A DNA stretch of 64,000 nt from Marsupella aquatica (lineage: Eukaryota > Marchantiophyta): NCBI GenBank assembly GCA_973895155.1, contig OZ316897.1, positions 9,796,001 to 9,860,000 on the forward strand, given 5' to 3'. A model generated the notes under the pieces. The model saw nothing but the letters and a program-made list of their open reading frames with translations, was not told where the DNA came from and ran no database searches. Position numbers and translations under genes: made by a program. Below are positions 45,121 through 58,794 of the stretch, piece after piece (within the stretch, counting starts at the first letter, position 1; each line of letters begins with the position of its first letter).

Positions 45121-48100
45121 ATGGGGGCGGGGGGGCAAAGCAACATCGGGGCGGGTTCCATAGAGAAGCGCAATGGAGGCGGCGAAGAAGGGGGCGAAAG
45201 GAAAGCGAGGGGGCTGGTTTGCGTAACCGGAGGCACGGGTTACATTGCCTCGAACCTCATCTGCCGTCTACTGCAGCGCGGCTACACCGTCCGTGCCACC
45301 GTCCGCAACCCACGTACTGAGCTAATCATCTATTTTTCAAAATCATTGATTCGTCTTCTTTTACATGTACATTTATTTATGTGCTTTCAGTCTGAAAAGA
45401 GGGATCTCGTCTGCCAATTTTGATGTAGATGTAAACAATATACACAAAATCTTCAGTAGCTAACCGCATCAGAAATCATCAGCTCATATTGACAAACACT
45501 ACTATGCCCACATTCTTCTTACAGTACAAAGAGGCGTCATCCACAATGTCACTAGACATTGAGAGCATTGTTCGGATCTTAGACTGATTTAGTGACAAAG
45601 AATACACTTCTGTAGATTACTGAATTTCATTTTCTTTCGGCATGATGCTAACTTTTGTGATAAACATTCTTTGTTGACAGCCCTCTCTCCTGGTTTTAGT
45701 CTCTGTTGAATGACATGAATTCTTCGTTGACAGTACTCAGCCCTTGTTTATAGCTTCTGTTGAACAAAATGCATCCTCGGTTGACAGTCCTCACCACAAG
45801 GCACTCCTTTCTTATGCAATTAAGCGAATGCACTTGCATAATTATTATTTGAAGCTCAGTTTGCGACCCCAGTTGCGACAGTTAGTCATGAGACAATGCT
45901 TCTCTATTTATGTACAAGTTCTAATCTACTATCCAGAAAATTGAAGCACGGACCCAAAGCTGGCCTCGTTCAGTATTAGAGATTTGTATGTAATTATCTA
46001 TGCAGGACAGTAGTGTGGACCTCCCACAGAAGATTTTCTGAGCTAAAACTCAATTTGTTAAACGAGCTGCTGAACTATGGTACACATTCCTGGTTTGTAC
46101 CTTTATTAGCAAAGACAGATACTATAAACCCACCTTCACCTACTCAGTCAACCTTCAAATAAGAAATTTGGCCGAAATGCATGAAGAGTTGTTTATATTT
46201 TACTATTCGTCAAGAAGGGGCAAAAGACAACGGTTTGCCAGGAAAAAGAACAAGGGAGGCAGCGAAAGAAAGAAGAGGCAAATGCATATATTCTTGAGCC
46301 CCAACGTGGAGTATCTGTGCATTGAAAGAAAGTTAACCTTCACATTCGTACCCAGACACATTTTGATGTTCGTTGTCTTCCTACCAGATTTCAAAACCTC
46401 GCAAGAGATTCTAAACATTTACATAAATTAAACTACGAACTTACGAGGTGGCAAGGATGGGTGATTGCACCAAATCACAGCGTTGCATAATCCTCTGATT
46501 TGGACAAGCTTGCGTTTTATTCTAACATCATGTCTTCCTCATAGTCGTCTGTTGGAAGCTGAGTTTTGACTTTAGATTGGGTTTGATACATGACCACGGG
46601 TGAATGGCTTTCAATTGATGGAGATCAGAAGATGAGCAAAAGGTCGCATTTCTGCGGAAACTGGAAGGAGCCAACGAGAGGCTGAGCATAGTGGGAGCAG
46701 ACCTGACGAAGGAGGGATCATTTGATGCAGCCTTGGAAGGAGTTGAGGGTGTTTTCCACAGTGCCGGCCCTATCGTCCCGGAAGATCCCAAGGATCCCCA
46801 GGTAAGGACTTTAACCTAAAGTGGTTATTAAAGCTGTTCGGGCTAGAATTGCAGAAGTCAGTCACAAGCTGAAGTTTGAATTGAAGAGATTTTCTCGAAA
46901 TGGAGAACTGAAATGTGACAATTATTAAATGTAGGGGACCATGATCGATCCAACTGTAAACGGGGTCCTCAATTTGCTGAGATCCTGTACAAAGTCGTCC
47001 ACACTGAGGAGAATTGTAATGACATCTTCAAGTGCAGCTGTCCGATATGACTACAATCAAACAGCAGACGATGGTCCCTTGGATGAATCAAGTTGGTCCA
47101 ATCTTGATTACTGCAGAGAGCATCAGGTCCACTTGCAGTACCCAAAGCTTTTTTGAAAAGATTCCTAATTCGCAGCTTCTGGTCTTTATGTTAGCATTGG
47201 GTTCTGAACAATGTGGATTCTTGTGATGAATGAAATATCTGCAATAAATACATTTTGGAACGGTTGTTGACGGAGACGTGCATTGGAACTGGGGTGTATC
47301 AGCTGTGGTATGCGCTTGCAAAGACCAAGGGAGAGCAGGAGGCCTGGAAATTTTCCCAAGAGCACAATCTCAACTTGGTGGTGGTGAATCCAACATATAT
47401 ACTTGGACCATTCCTTGGAGACTTCCCAACGAGCACAGTTTCTCATCTCTACTACCTTCTCCATGGTCAGTGTTTCAAGTAAATAAAAGAAAGAATAATT
47501 TTTAGTTAGATTTTCGTTCTGTCACCCATTCCATCGATTTCTCTGCTAGTTACCTCTCTCAGTCACGATCAGCACGTAGACTGATAGTATCAAACTGTGA
47601 AAGCAAAATTGGCTTGTTTATGCCCTATTAATTTCATACTGCAGGAAAAATAGTAGAGTATCCAAACGGAATCGTGGGATTTGTGCACATTGACGACGTG
47701 GTTACGACACATATCCTCGTGTACGAGACGGCTGAAGCGACTGGTCGTTACATCTGCTCATCTGTTGTGCTACACACCCAGCAGATGATAGACATGATCA
47801 GATCCAAGTATTCAACAGTACAACTCACAATGAGGTACTAAACCCTGACCATCCTGGCTCCTTTCGGTCAAGCCTGTACCCTGTTCAGTCTCGTTTGTAG
47901 CTTTACAACAGAAATGTCAAAAAACCTATATCAATGTTAGGTACTCTGTTCGGGTCACCTCTGCTACTATTGCATAAGTACTCAGACCTGACCTCAAATA
48001 CTCACACGAACTTCGGGTGCCAAAATGCAGTTACAAGCAGAGAAGCACCGAAGGCAGACCTCACACCTTTAACACAAGAAAAGTTCAGCAACTAGGTCTG

Positions 48101-48202
48101 AAGTCATTCAAAGGTGCTGAAAGTATATTTTATGACTGCTTACAAGACTTCGTGCGGAAAGGATTATTGCCACAGGAGCCCTCAAGCACCACCCAAGTAT
48201 AG
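45121..48202 (+). CDS. Extended SDR reductase, DFR/TKPR/CCR-like, copy B (six exons, 369 aa)
   Basis: Exons: 45121-45313, 46629-46801, 46935-47126, 47276-47465, 47645-47834, 48031-48202. Exon lengths equal those of copy A except exon 4, which is one codon shorter (GTGVYQ against GTGWVYQ). All introns are [12 protein letters not shown] is the NADPH-binding loop (about residues 36-43) with ATVRNP following. YALAK is the catalytic Tyr198/Lys202 pair, and VMTSSS supplies the Ser. C-terminal [18 protein letters not shown] and [16 protein letters not shown] are typical of the DFR/CCR class. The product would reduce a carbonyl using NADPH in the cytosol; the substrate is unknown. No lesion was seen. 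Intron 1 is 1315 bp against 978 bp in copy A. Confidence 0.85.
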
Positions 48203-48640
48203 ATTGTCGATCGTAACGTGTAGAAGGGATTTATCAATAAAACTCCAAGGCATTGAGCTGCCAGAAATAGGAAAGCACATTCAAAATAAAAGTGCGTATG
48301 ACATTGATCAGTTGATTCCGGGGTTGAATAGAGAACTACTGTCTGCATCCATACACAAGACAAGTAGTTTCAATCATGTGATCAATTCTATCAAATAATA
48401 TCGAACTGTCGATCGAAGTACATATCGGAGCACTCTTCCCCTGCTAATGTTAGGTGGCTCTCTTGTAAGATGTAGAGACCTGGAGTGATATGCATTCTTC
48501 ATCATCAACTCAGACTGGGCGCTTTGCAGTGTTTCCTTGCTTTGCACATTTGCTACCCAGTACCTTGCAAAAAGTTCAACGAGGTTTTTATTAAGTATTA
48601 GTGACTCATTCATCAAAATCAACAGTCAGATATCCAGATC
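48203..48640 (+). other. 3' flank of SDR copy B, shared with copy A
   Basis: Matches 10760-11237 (inverted) for several hundred bases with substitutions and indels, fading after about 48600. It probably contains the 3' UTR. Confidence 0.5.
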
Positions 48641-50074
48641 TGAAAGTATATAGATCCTATGGTTGTAATATGAATGTGCAAGTAAATTGCATAATTTTTG
48701 CTAAGGGGAGGCTTCTGAACTTGCCATAAAAGCCACCTGCCGGAAACTCTTCTGCGTAGTAGCACGGTTATCTCTTTACTGGCTTAGGCAATGATTTATC
48801 TTGGCATTATGCTAAACATGAAAGGTTTGAATGGCAATCTTGATGGCCACAAATGAGACATTCAAATTTTCTTGGATGGTGCATTTTACAGTGTTGTCTC
48901 CAAGATGATGTGGAAACTTGAAGTTAACCACTACTAAGGTTGATGCTTGAATGGACCAATAAACCCTGACTGACATAAATGAATTGTTTATTCACTTGCA
49001 TAACATGTTTTACACTTCTGATCCCAAGATTAGACATTATCATGGATCTGACAGATAATAGAAGGTTTTCAGTGGATTTCTCTGATTGCTTTGGTATTCT
49101 GTTGATGTGAAAGCCTCTTTAGCTGAAGGAGTTGAGTTCTCTTGGTTATTGTGTATAGACTGTAAGAAACCGGACGTCTCACACTAGACAGCACATAAGC
49201 AGAACATGAGAGTGCACTCAATCACACACTAAATTGTCAAGACACCATGATAGAAACACTCTTGAAGGATCTATAGCATGAGAGAACACATGAATATGAA
49301 GAATGAGAAAGAGAAAGAGAATGTTTAGGATGAGCTTTCTGCCTCAATCATTACAGGGTATGTGTAGAGACAATTGGGCATGTCAAAGCACTGGCATAAA
49401 CAAGGTCTCATGGTTGTAATTAATTAGCCATAAACCACAACTTAACTTGTCTTTACAAACATTCACTTTTTGGATGTCTCCACTTTATAGGGCACCTTTC
49501 TAGGTATCTTGTAATGTTTTTTTGCCCTGGCCAAAAAAGCATTTTATGTCCTTGGCCATAACTCACTTCCATAAGTCACTTACATCCCTGCTTTGACACA
49601 CCCTAATGTCAATTAATGTAATGCATCCCAACGGTTGTTGTCGCTGGACTATGGTTGTGCTCTGTTCTCAGCAAGAGGGCTTATCAACATATGACTACTC
49701 ACATGGGCAATTGTCCTTTGGTCTCATTTCAAATATGAGTTCTATTGCTTGCCATCCAAAAGCGTTTCTATTTGTTGCAAGGTGAACATCAATGTTCCAA
49801 TAGCTTCAGGTGACTTCTGTTTCAGCTCCTATGACATAATTTTGATGCTTTCAACTGTTGAAAGATCAAGCCTGAGATAAACCCCCTTGAGACACATCAT
49901 TACTTCCAAAAAGAGTCTTTGGTGAATTCCAATTAGAGGCATGGGACAAGGATCACTGCTCAAACGCCTCTTTGCAGGTGGTGCTGATTACACACTTCGT
50001 GGTTCAATTAAAGTCTTCACACAATCTACTAGCTCTATGGATAATTGAATGGACCGACAACGCTTATGTCATAA
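48641..50074. other. No gene recognised
   Basis: AT-rich. From 49170 to 49620 the composition and phrasing resemble a decayed LTR (starts near TGTAAGAAACC, ends near TTTGACACA), but no partner copy lies in the window. Confidence 0.3.
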
Positions 50075-50530
50075 ATTTGTCCTCGTCAAACTTGATGCCT
50101 GGCAGCAAAGCAGCCTTAGAAATGTTCATATAGCCGTGTACCTTAAAAGGATTGAAGATGTCCTGAGAAGGTAGCCTCAAATTTTTCGTCGTCAAACATG
50201 ATGTCTGGAAGCAAAGCTGCCTTAGAAATGTTGGAGTTCATATAGCCGTGTACCTTAAAAGGAATGAAGATGTCCTGAGAATGTTGGCAGCCTCAAATTT
50301 TTCATCGTCACACATGATGCCTGGAAGCAAAGCTGCCTTCGAAATGTTGGAGTTCATATAGCCGTGTACCTTAAAAGGATTGAAGATGTCCTGAGAATGT
50401 TGGCAGCCTCAAATTTTTCATCGTCACACTTGATGCCTGGAAGCAAAGCGGCCTTAGAAATGTTGGAGTTCATATAGCCGTGTACCGTAAAGGTTTGAAG
50501 ATGTCCTGAGAATGTTGGCAGCCTCAAATT
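50075..50530. repeat. Tandem repeat, four units of about 112-116 bp
   Basis: The anchor TTCATATAGCCGTGTACC starts at 50125, 50237, 50353 and 50469. Each unit includes GATGCCTGGAAGCAAAG, GCCTTAGAAATG, GAAGATGTCCTGAGAATG and TGGCAGCCTCAAATTTTTC. The first unit has a small deletion. No sustained coding frame. Confidence 0.9.
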
Positions 50531-50569
50531 GAACGATCTATCTGAAGCTTCACCTCAACTGAGATGTAC

Positions 50570-50940
50570 AGCACTTCTCTGGGCCGTATCTGCGAAAAAG
50601 CTCTGATGCCTCAAAATGTCTACTCTTAGAGACTTTGGTCTAGAGTCAAGCCTCTGACTCTGGGGTGGTAGCACGTTCTGGGTTGAGGCACAACAATCAT
50701 GGGCTTGAGCATCTGGGGTGGCAGCACGTTGTGGGGTGAGGCACAAAAATTATGGGCTTGAGCATTCAGACTAGTGAATGTATTCTCTGGGCCTTATCTG
50801 GGAAAAGCTCTGATGCCTCAAAATGTATCCTCTCAGAGCCTTTGGTCTAGAGTTAAGCCTCTGACTCCTGGCCCCTGACTCGGGGGTGGCGCACGTCCTG
50901 GGGTGAGGCACAACAATCATGGGCTTGAGCATTCAGGCTA
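50570..50940. repeat. Tandem repeat, two units of about 205 bp
   Basis: TCTCTGGGCCKTATCTG, AAAGCTCTGATGCCTCAAAA, TTTGGTCTAGAGT and GGTGAGGCACAA, then ATGGGCTTGAGCAT, occur twice, starting near 50575 and 50783. An inner 60-bp block (GGGGTGGCAGCACGT-like) is repeated again within the first unit. Confidence 0.8.
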
Positions 50941-53344
50941 GTATATGAAAGAGGAATGCATTTACCTTGCAAACCGCTCGTTGATGAAATAATTCCATTT
51001 CAAGAAAACAAAAAATGAGGACATTATCTGCCTGAGTTGTACATGCCCAGTTTTCAACTTGGACTGCCCACAAGCAACATAATTCATATGATTCTGTACA
51101 ACAGTGGTAGCTTTGAAGGCCATTCTCTTTGTTGTCTTGAAGGCAATATTTGCTAACGATCGACAATCTCAATCGTAGAGGGCAAGCTATGCACCTCGCA
51201 TTTGGAACGCTTTTCCCATGAACGGCACCAAGACCCACGCCCATTGGCTTGGTATTTTGCCCATCTGCAAGCCTGGTAGAAATTGAAATCCCTATTTGAG
51301 CCCGCTTTCGATCCCTTCCTTCCCATGAAATTACACCAAAACCGTCATCTCTGTCATTCCTTGGTGCACCATTTCAGCTACTAATTATTAGACTACTACA
51401 TGAGGCAAGTGACTGGGTGTAATCTTTTGACGCTTACTGAGAGATGCCTTAATTTGTGATGACGGACGAGAATTAGTCCTTCTCATCTGAGCTATCCGTA
51501 AACAGACATAATGTGTGGATACTCAGAGCTATGGATACCAGTGAAATAAGTATGGATTCCAATTCGTAGTCGATCATCTACAGTAAAAGAATCTGTAAGG
51601 AATGAATCTTCTGCCCGAGAATGAATCCCTGCGAATGGCCACTATCATCACCCTAGCTCCAATCACCTTTTTATATGCCCTTCCCAAAGTCTTGCAGTCA
51701 TGCTATAGTCCACTTCGGCGGATACTCGTATGTGCATGTAATCGCTTACAACTTCATCTGAGAATTAAATTGTCAAAACACCACCTGGAAACCTCGAGCT
51801 ATGCTGTCTTGCTGCCCCGAGTTGAAACTATTCCCGAACGTTTCTTTACCCGTTTCCTATTAACTGTGCCGCATTGTCAAACAATGGCTGTGTGTACTGT
51901 AGTACTCTTACAGTGTCAAAACATTGTGCATCCAATCACTGTGGACGTGGCCACTCGGTTAGTTACTTTAACGCGTTGCAAGCTTGCGTTGACTCGATAT
52001 TTGTCCATTGAACACCTCACTGTCATTGCTCATCTTAATTCTTACGGCCCACGCGGGACTCCTTGACGTTGGCGATGGACCGGCCATAGCAATGTTGTAC
52101 TAAGTGCAGTGACTGCTGTAACGTCAGAACCTTAAATCTGTATATAGACTGTTGTACCACACCCCGTCGAGATAATGACTGAAAACCCGTTAGCAATGTT
52201 TTGTATCGGAAGCATTTGACTGGGAACCCGGTAATTTACTCGAGTGACCCAATATGAAGCTTCAATTTGTAAATTAATGTGAACAGTCCTGACTGACTCA
52301 CGTTTCGCTGCCCGCTCTAAAGACAACTATAATTTGGTACGTGGCAAGAGCCTGCCCATACAAGTCACCGGTCGAGAAACTGAGACTGAGGAAAGTCCAG
52401 TACAATTCGGCAGAACTTGAGCCAATGGCAAATCGGTACATATAATTTTCCTTTAACACGCACAAGTACGCTTGACAGTTGTACATTCTCAAAAGTTTAC
52501 GGAAGCGTCATAGACTCTCAACAAGTGGCATTCAGTTAGCACAGCGACACAGTAATTTTACTACGGTATGTAACTCCTAGACATTGCAAAGACCAGCGAG
52601 AACATACTACCTAGACGCAGATCCACTTCAATTTCAAAGTCAAGCGAGAACATGCAGCCAATCCGTGACGAAAAGCTGCTTCAGCCCCATCACCAAAGTA
52701 AAACCGACATTACCAAAAAGCTGACTTCTCGATGCCCCAGCACTTTACAGCTCTCCAAACAGAACCTTGACTTAATAACTCGAACTCAGAAAACAATAGT
52801 TTACACTCCCAAGAAATGCAGATCAGGTACCTTCCCGCTCCGTGCCAGCATTGCACATACAACAAGCAAGGCAGATTAAAGTGCTCATAAGTCGCCACCA
52901 CCGTGCACACTCAAGGTTCCCGACAACGAAACTGATCTAGAGTCTGGAACAACTCTGGCCATCTGCCCACACAAACAAGTGCAAGGACGAGCAATATCTC
53001 TCTGAACCGCTGCCGTAGGCAAAGGCGAATAATTTATTCGATTGAGTAGCTCAAATAATGACATCTACCTATGCTGGAAGTACTTCAATGGGCCACCGAC
53101 AAAGAGAGAATGAACCTCTATAGATGAAACAAATCAGGGACTATGTACTTCTCTCTAATCCGGCAGCTGGCTTCACGGGGGAGAGGCTCTCAACTTCTCC
53201 CCGGCCGTGTAATTTCAACGGTCACGAAACGCAACAAACGTCTCAGACTTCGACTACTTACCTGTGGACCGCTGGTGACAGTTCCCCGTCCATTGCGCGG
53301 AAACGCCCCCTAATTACATCTTCAGCTACACAGCTACGAGACTC
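50941..53344. other. No gene confidently recognised
   Basis: A 154-codon ATG-initiated plus-strand frame (51602-52066) begins with MNLLPENESLRMATIITLAP and has hydrophobic stretches, but no recognisable domain; it could be a small gene or chance. The 3' UTR of the mutase gene should lie just left of 53345. Confidence 0.3.
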
Positions 53345-55234
53345 TCAAGGCGTTCGCTTGCCAACCTTGGACGGGCCTAAATTTTCGCCGGCTTTGGCAG
53401 GCGAGTTGAGCTCACCCCACGCCTCGATCCAAGTAACCATCGACTCCGACAACTTCGTGAAATATGGGTCAACGCCATTGAGCTTCTCCTTCACCTGCTT
53501 GGAGAGCTCGATGTAACATAGCTCGACAGTCGTCGCCTCCTTGGGAAGTGCCACCGACTGGAAGAATGGGATGATCTCCTCCTGCCAGAAGATCCCTTTG
53601 TACTCCTTCTTCAGGTTGACAAACGGGTTGCTAGCCTTGCTGTGCCAGATGTAAGGCAGACCGGTCTTCACACCAAGCCCTAAATGATCGCAGATGACCT
53701 GCGTGAGGAAGATCCACCGCCAAAAGGTTATTACGGGAAAACCACCAAAAGATTACGCCCTCCTCACAGTGACAATGCGAATGTGGTCCTCAGCCAAGAA
53801 CTCCACTTTAACAAACTCAGATGACTACGTCATAGACGTACAGCGAGAATGTGACGGGTTGAACCGACGGCCCTAATAATAGACCGAACATTCAATGCCA
53901 GATCGGCTCAAGAGCCAACTTGTAGTTGGAGTGATGTAAGCCACATTCGTAGTCAAGAGCAGCGCGATCAGAAATGGTATAGCGGCGCCCGAGAAGAGAG
54001 ACAATGTCAACGAAAGCTTGAGGTTGGAACACAAACCTTGCAGCACCATCCGGCCCACATGTCGTCGTATCGTCCGATCGGCTGGCCGTCTCCCATGAGG
54101 CCGAAGTACATAGCCGGGCCGATAAGGTCCCTGTTGAACCCAAGGTTCATCCCGCACATCGGGAAAAGAGCGCCCTTGGGAATCGTTTGCACCATATCAA
54201 CATATCTGCCGCCAGACAGTTCACTTTAGAAGGCAAGGATCACTCGATCTGACAAAAGATTATGAGACAAGAAGAATAAGCTTTACCGACGCCCCATCGG
54301 AGAATGCAATTGACCACATCTTGCAAAGGAGACGTCAGATGCGACGACCGACAAACTCAATCGAGAATGGTGGCTACCTGGTGTTCCTTTCAGCGGGCTT
54401 CACGAGCTGCGTGGGAGCGTCGTAATCGGGAATGTTGAGCCACAGTCCGTGGGAAATGGCAGTCGGCACTCCCTCACGCAGACTGAAGGGGTAGCCTCGG
54501 ACGAAGTCGGCTCCGTCACGGAACGGATCGTACAACGTGTTGAAGAAGTAGGGAGTCGAGGGAGTCAGCAGGTTGGTAATGTGCTGCTGCAGTGCATTGA
54601 TTTGCTGTCCTTTCGGGTCTTTCGCAACCTAAACAACAGATCACCAAGACCAAAGAAAATTACTAAATTGCAACTAATTTGGTCCGTCTCCAACCTCAAA
54701 CTACACAAAACCTTCCGTCTTGCACTCTCCACCAAACGAAGGATCAGGAAGAAAGACCCACAGCACTGATCTGCATCCCCCGTCGATCGATCCGGGGTGC
54801 CAACACGCGATCAGCAACTTGCTTCACTAATCTCAGCACACTCAAAAGCCAATCTACCCCATATGAAGAGTGTGACACCACCAGAGGAAGAAGAAGCGGG
54901 AGCTTAGACTTACGAAGCAATCGTCATCTATGGTGAAGATATATTTCTTCTTGGAGACCATGAACCCGAAGCAGCGGCACGCGCTATCCTTAAACGAGAT
55001 GCACGACGCCTTGGGGCCGAGGATCCGGTTAATGTCGTTCCGGTTGTAGAGCTCATAATCAAAACCTTCAGGCACCTTGATCACCTTCGTCGGATCGCCG
55101 TCCTGCACGATAATCAAGTGGTACTTCTCGAAGAACGGCCTCCACATCTCCAGAAAGTCCAAATTCCTGATCGTCGGAATCACAATGTCCAACTGATCGC
55201 TCAACGCCGGATCCACTGTCGACGGTTCCACCAT
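53345..55234 (-). CDS. RGP: UDP-arabinopyranose mutase / reversibly glycosylated polypeptide (four exons, 364 aa)
   Basis: Exons on the minus strand: 55234-54914, 54628-54378, 54205-54037, 53698-53345. The phases agree and all introns are GT-AG, giving 364 aa, the usual length of plant RGP/UAM proteins (about 350-365 aa). The family interconverts UDP-arabinopyranose and UDP-arabinofuranose for cell-wall polysaccharides, in the cytosol or at the Golgi surface. The start is [20 protein letters not shown]. The DXD-type motif IDDDC (about residues 102-106) and the glycosylation/active-site region with [20 protein letters not shown] and [11 protein letters not shown] follow. The C-terminal [20 protein letters not shown] and [13 protein letters not shown] blocks are diagnostic. 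No damage was seen. It is transcribed away from a CT-rich and then GC-rich region. Confidence 0.95.
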
Positions 55235-55860
55235 CTTGACGGTCTTTTCTCCTCTTCTCTCTTCTCCTCTCCTCTCGTCTCCTTCAGTTCGCTTCAGAGA
55301 TGGAGATCGAGATTGAGCTCAAATCCTGAACAGCTCTCTCTCTCTGTCTGTCTCTGTCTCTCGCTCTCACTCTGCCTCTGAACAATGCTCTGTCTCTGAA
55401 GTGCACTCTGTCTCCTCCTTATGGTGCCGATCGAAGGCGCGCCCGCTGTTCAAAACTCGCCCGTCGGAAAGACACTTACCGACCAAAGGAGAAGGGCCGG
55501 GAGACGGAAGACGGCAACGCCAGTGGACGACACCCAGAGGAGGACGGGGTCTCCCGGAGGGCCGGCAGGGCTGCCGGGGCACAGGCGAGAGGAGATGGAT
55601 TCGAGTATTCGACGGTCGGATGGGGGGAGGGAGAACAGCTGGGTCCCCGGGGAAGTTTACCGGCCCCACCGACGCCGGTCAAGGGAGCGGGGCCTTCCGG
55701 TGGCGACCAATGATAGGGGCCAAGATGCAGGCAGATGCCGGTGCTTCGACGAGTGACCGGCTCAGCCCGTCGCCCCGCCTCTCGGAGGCCGTGAACGTGG
55801 GGAGGTGGTGAACGTGCGGAGGTGGCCGGGGGCCGGGGGAGGTGGCCGGGGGTTGGTGTT
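55235..55860 (-). promoter_or_regulatory. GA-rich leader and GC-rich upstream region of the RGP gene
   Basis: On the minus strand a GA/GAGA-rich tract (55245-55395) precedes the ATG, typical of plant 5' leaders. Beyond it, 55400-55860 is strongly GC-rich with many CpGs and GGCCGGGGG repeats (about 55800-55850). A 136-codon plus-strand open frame here is compositional. No TATA box identified. Confidence 0.5.
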
Positions 55861-58794
55861 TTACCGTCCCCTGTTCACAGTCAGCTATGTTTTTTTATTT
55901 ATTTTTTGTTTTTAAGGGGGGTAAGGTGAGCGTCCCCAGTGTGGGAGCAAGTTAGGAGCTAGCCTCTGTTAACCGTCAATTTTTCTAGTGCTCTGGTTGG
56001 CCTGATAAAGCATACAGCAACGAGTAGTAGATCTGATTGGCTTTGGTGACTTTGGTGACTTGGGCCAATGCTGGTTTTCAGCCTAATCTGCGTGAAGTTA
56101 TCAACACTAAATACAAGTCTAGGAATCTCCTACTTTCTTTTGAAGTTCATAAGAGGCCCCAATAAACCAGGAGCCAACAAGTTGAACACCAGAATACCAT
56201 GGAAGCAGAAATCTAAGCACTATCTCCCCACCCCTGCCAAAAATTGTAAACAGCAAGAGACCTTGGGTCTTAAATTGGTCCTTGTGCGCAACAGCAAAGT
56301 GCTCATTGCATATATCCACAAGGATAGGAGTTCCCGACTAGTCTGCCATTGTTGCTAGTGTGTTTGATGTGTTCTGGCAACGACATACATGAGAGACCAG
56401 CAAGCATGCACACATTGACACCACAGATATGTGGTTCGCCTTCGTCAAGGCTATGTCTAGAATATAATAGTTTTACTAAGTTTTGGCCACCATAGTTTCA
56501 GCAGACCTCCAAATAAAGTTCCAAGATTGCTAGTCTAGGTCCTACCTTGCTCCCTCACAAATGAGCATGAGTCTCACCAATGAGCTCTCCCTTGCTCCTC
56601 AGTCTATATGCTAGGCACTAGTTGCCTCTAATCATCATTAAGTTCCTAATGTTGATTATGCTGAGAGGTTAACCCAAGACTAAGAGTTAACCCTATGGTG
56701 GTGGTCATTTTTTCTGGTCCCTTGGATTCATTTATTTGCCTCCTGTTGGTTTTTGCCACAGTGGTGTTTGGATTCATTTGGTGCATCGCCGCCTTCACTT
56801 ATAAAATCAAAACCATTTACTTAGGAGTAAGTTGGGAGATATTGCCTAGTTGTCCAGTCATGCATATTTTGGGTTTTTTATTTTAAACCACCCACACACT
56901 CTCCTGTTATATATACAAAAAGACCCCATGCCCTCAGTCCATTGGATTGACTTGTCTTGAGCACACTGACTTTGTGGTTATAAGCCTTGACTCCTGGTAC
57001 AGCCTTTTTGCCTGTTAATTTATTTTTTTGTGACAGAGCACCAAGTGAATTCCAAGGCACTGTGACAAAGACCAATGGGCGAAAGAAACCCCAGCCAGGG
57101 GCAAGGGAAACTACCAACGGGACGCCACAGAGCAGCCGACCGACAGGCAAGGAACCCATGTGACATCAAGATAGGACCTTGGCTCAAGAATGAGCCAGAG
57201 TCATCCACCCATAAACCAACAGTGTTTAGGAATAAATCTGGGAATGTGAGCCCCCAAATGTAAAGCTTTATTAGTGCTAATGCTATTGTCCCTGTCCTCA
57301 AGAATATGGACCAAACTGACCAAGAAACTGACTTGTCCTTCAGTCTCTTTTTAAATTTGCTAGTGCTCCCCTTACCACCCCTGTTCTCAGAACTACTGTA
57401 CCTATACCTCTGAGCCCAAAGCCAGAACTTGAAGTGATTGCATGTCATGTCCAGATCATGGTTACGCCCGGTCTGGTTTACTATCTTGGTTTCTCTCACT
57501 TTCCCTTAAAAGACAAGTAAGAAAAATCTCTTGTCATTTTCTTTAATTTGGTTGATTGTGCTGAGTGTAGCAAGCTCATGGTTATAAGCCTCTGCATAAG
57601 GGAGGTGGAAAGCCCTTTGGAAACTTCTCTGTTACAATGATGGTCTAAATATAAGTTACTAGAATTTCACACTAGATTGGCACATTCCATGCAAACCCCA
57701 TAATTGCACCAAATTATTTATACCTATATTCCCAATATTTCACTAGGTTACCTGAATTTAAAATGAGGATTTGCTTTCAAGTTGCTTATTGAGACAAATC
57801 ATTTAGTTTACTGTATGTGATCTCTCAACCAAATTTTAGGACAGGGTGTCAGCTCAATCTTGGGTTAAACAAAACAAACTGTATCTTTTTGCTTGACTCA
57901 TAGTGACTTTTGATTGAGCATGGAGTGGCCAGGAGAATTAAAGAATATTGAGTACACCCTTTGCAGTCAACTATCCTGGAAAAATGTTGTTTCCTATCCA
58001 AAAGATCAATTGAGTTGACTTGAACAAGGAGACAGATGGACAATATCCATGGCATTTTTGTAAACCATAAATCAGTGGGGAAAGATCATGAAATTCCACT
58101 TATTTTGCTTTGTATCAGTGGCATGCCCAAACCTTGGGTGAGATACCGAAGACAAAATTGCCTGGGTCTTTCGTTTGGCTCAAAGAATAAATCAGAAAAA
58201 CTCTTACAATCAAACTCCAAAGAACTTTGTGAGACTTTGGAGAAATGACTGTAGATAGATAGTGATAAACCTCATGTTTGGGCCTTTGTAGGCCCACCTC
58301 TATCTATTTGTTGTTCATCATTTGACACGAGTGTTCCAAAGTGCTCCAAGAGGATACTGGATATTGACTTTGATTTCACCAATTTTCCAAAAATAAGCTT
58401 ACATGGATCACTACAGCAGACAAAGAACCTTAATAGACAAATAATCGTAAATGCAGAGCACAATCATGGAATATTATTTCTATATAAACTGTATGTTTCC
58501 TTTGTATGAATGCCTGGGTGTAATCCATCATACAGTCACAACAAGATCCTATGCATGAAAACTCAGACTTAGTTTATTGCCACTTGGTTTTGTCTTATTT
58601 CACTTTTTGTCATTCTTTTCAGTTTAATCCCCATGTTGTGTTTTTCCACTGTTACTTAGGAGTACTTTACAAGATGTCGGGGGCACTTGGGAGTTTTCTC
58701 ACCAAAGCAAACTGGAGGGCCATTGCACTGTACACTAAATATATAGTGTCCCGGGATAAAAGCATTTTTCGAGGCATTTTTTGAATCCTTTTAT
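55861..58794. other. No gene recognised
   Basis: AT-rich with short frames only. 56357-56700 resembles a decayed copia LTR in reverse orientation (CAACGACATACATGAGAGACC, ATATGTGGTTCGCCTTCGTC and a GTTAACCC end compared with the LTR at 31320), but similarity is weak. Confidence 0.35.

Noticed and set aside
46168-46431. 87-codon frame inside intron 1 of SDR copy B
   Set aside because: Lies within an intron supported by the paralogue, begins with TTG, no domain.
55401-55811. 136-codon plus-strand frame upstream of the RGP gene
   Set aside because: GC-rich promoter DNA giving Gly/Arg-rich sequence in overlapping frames.
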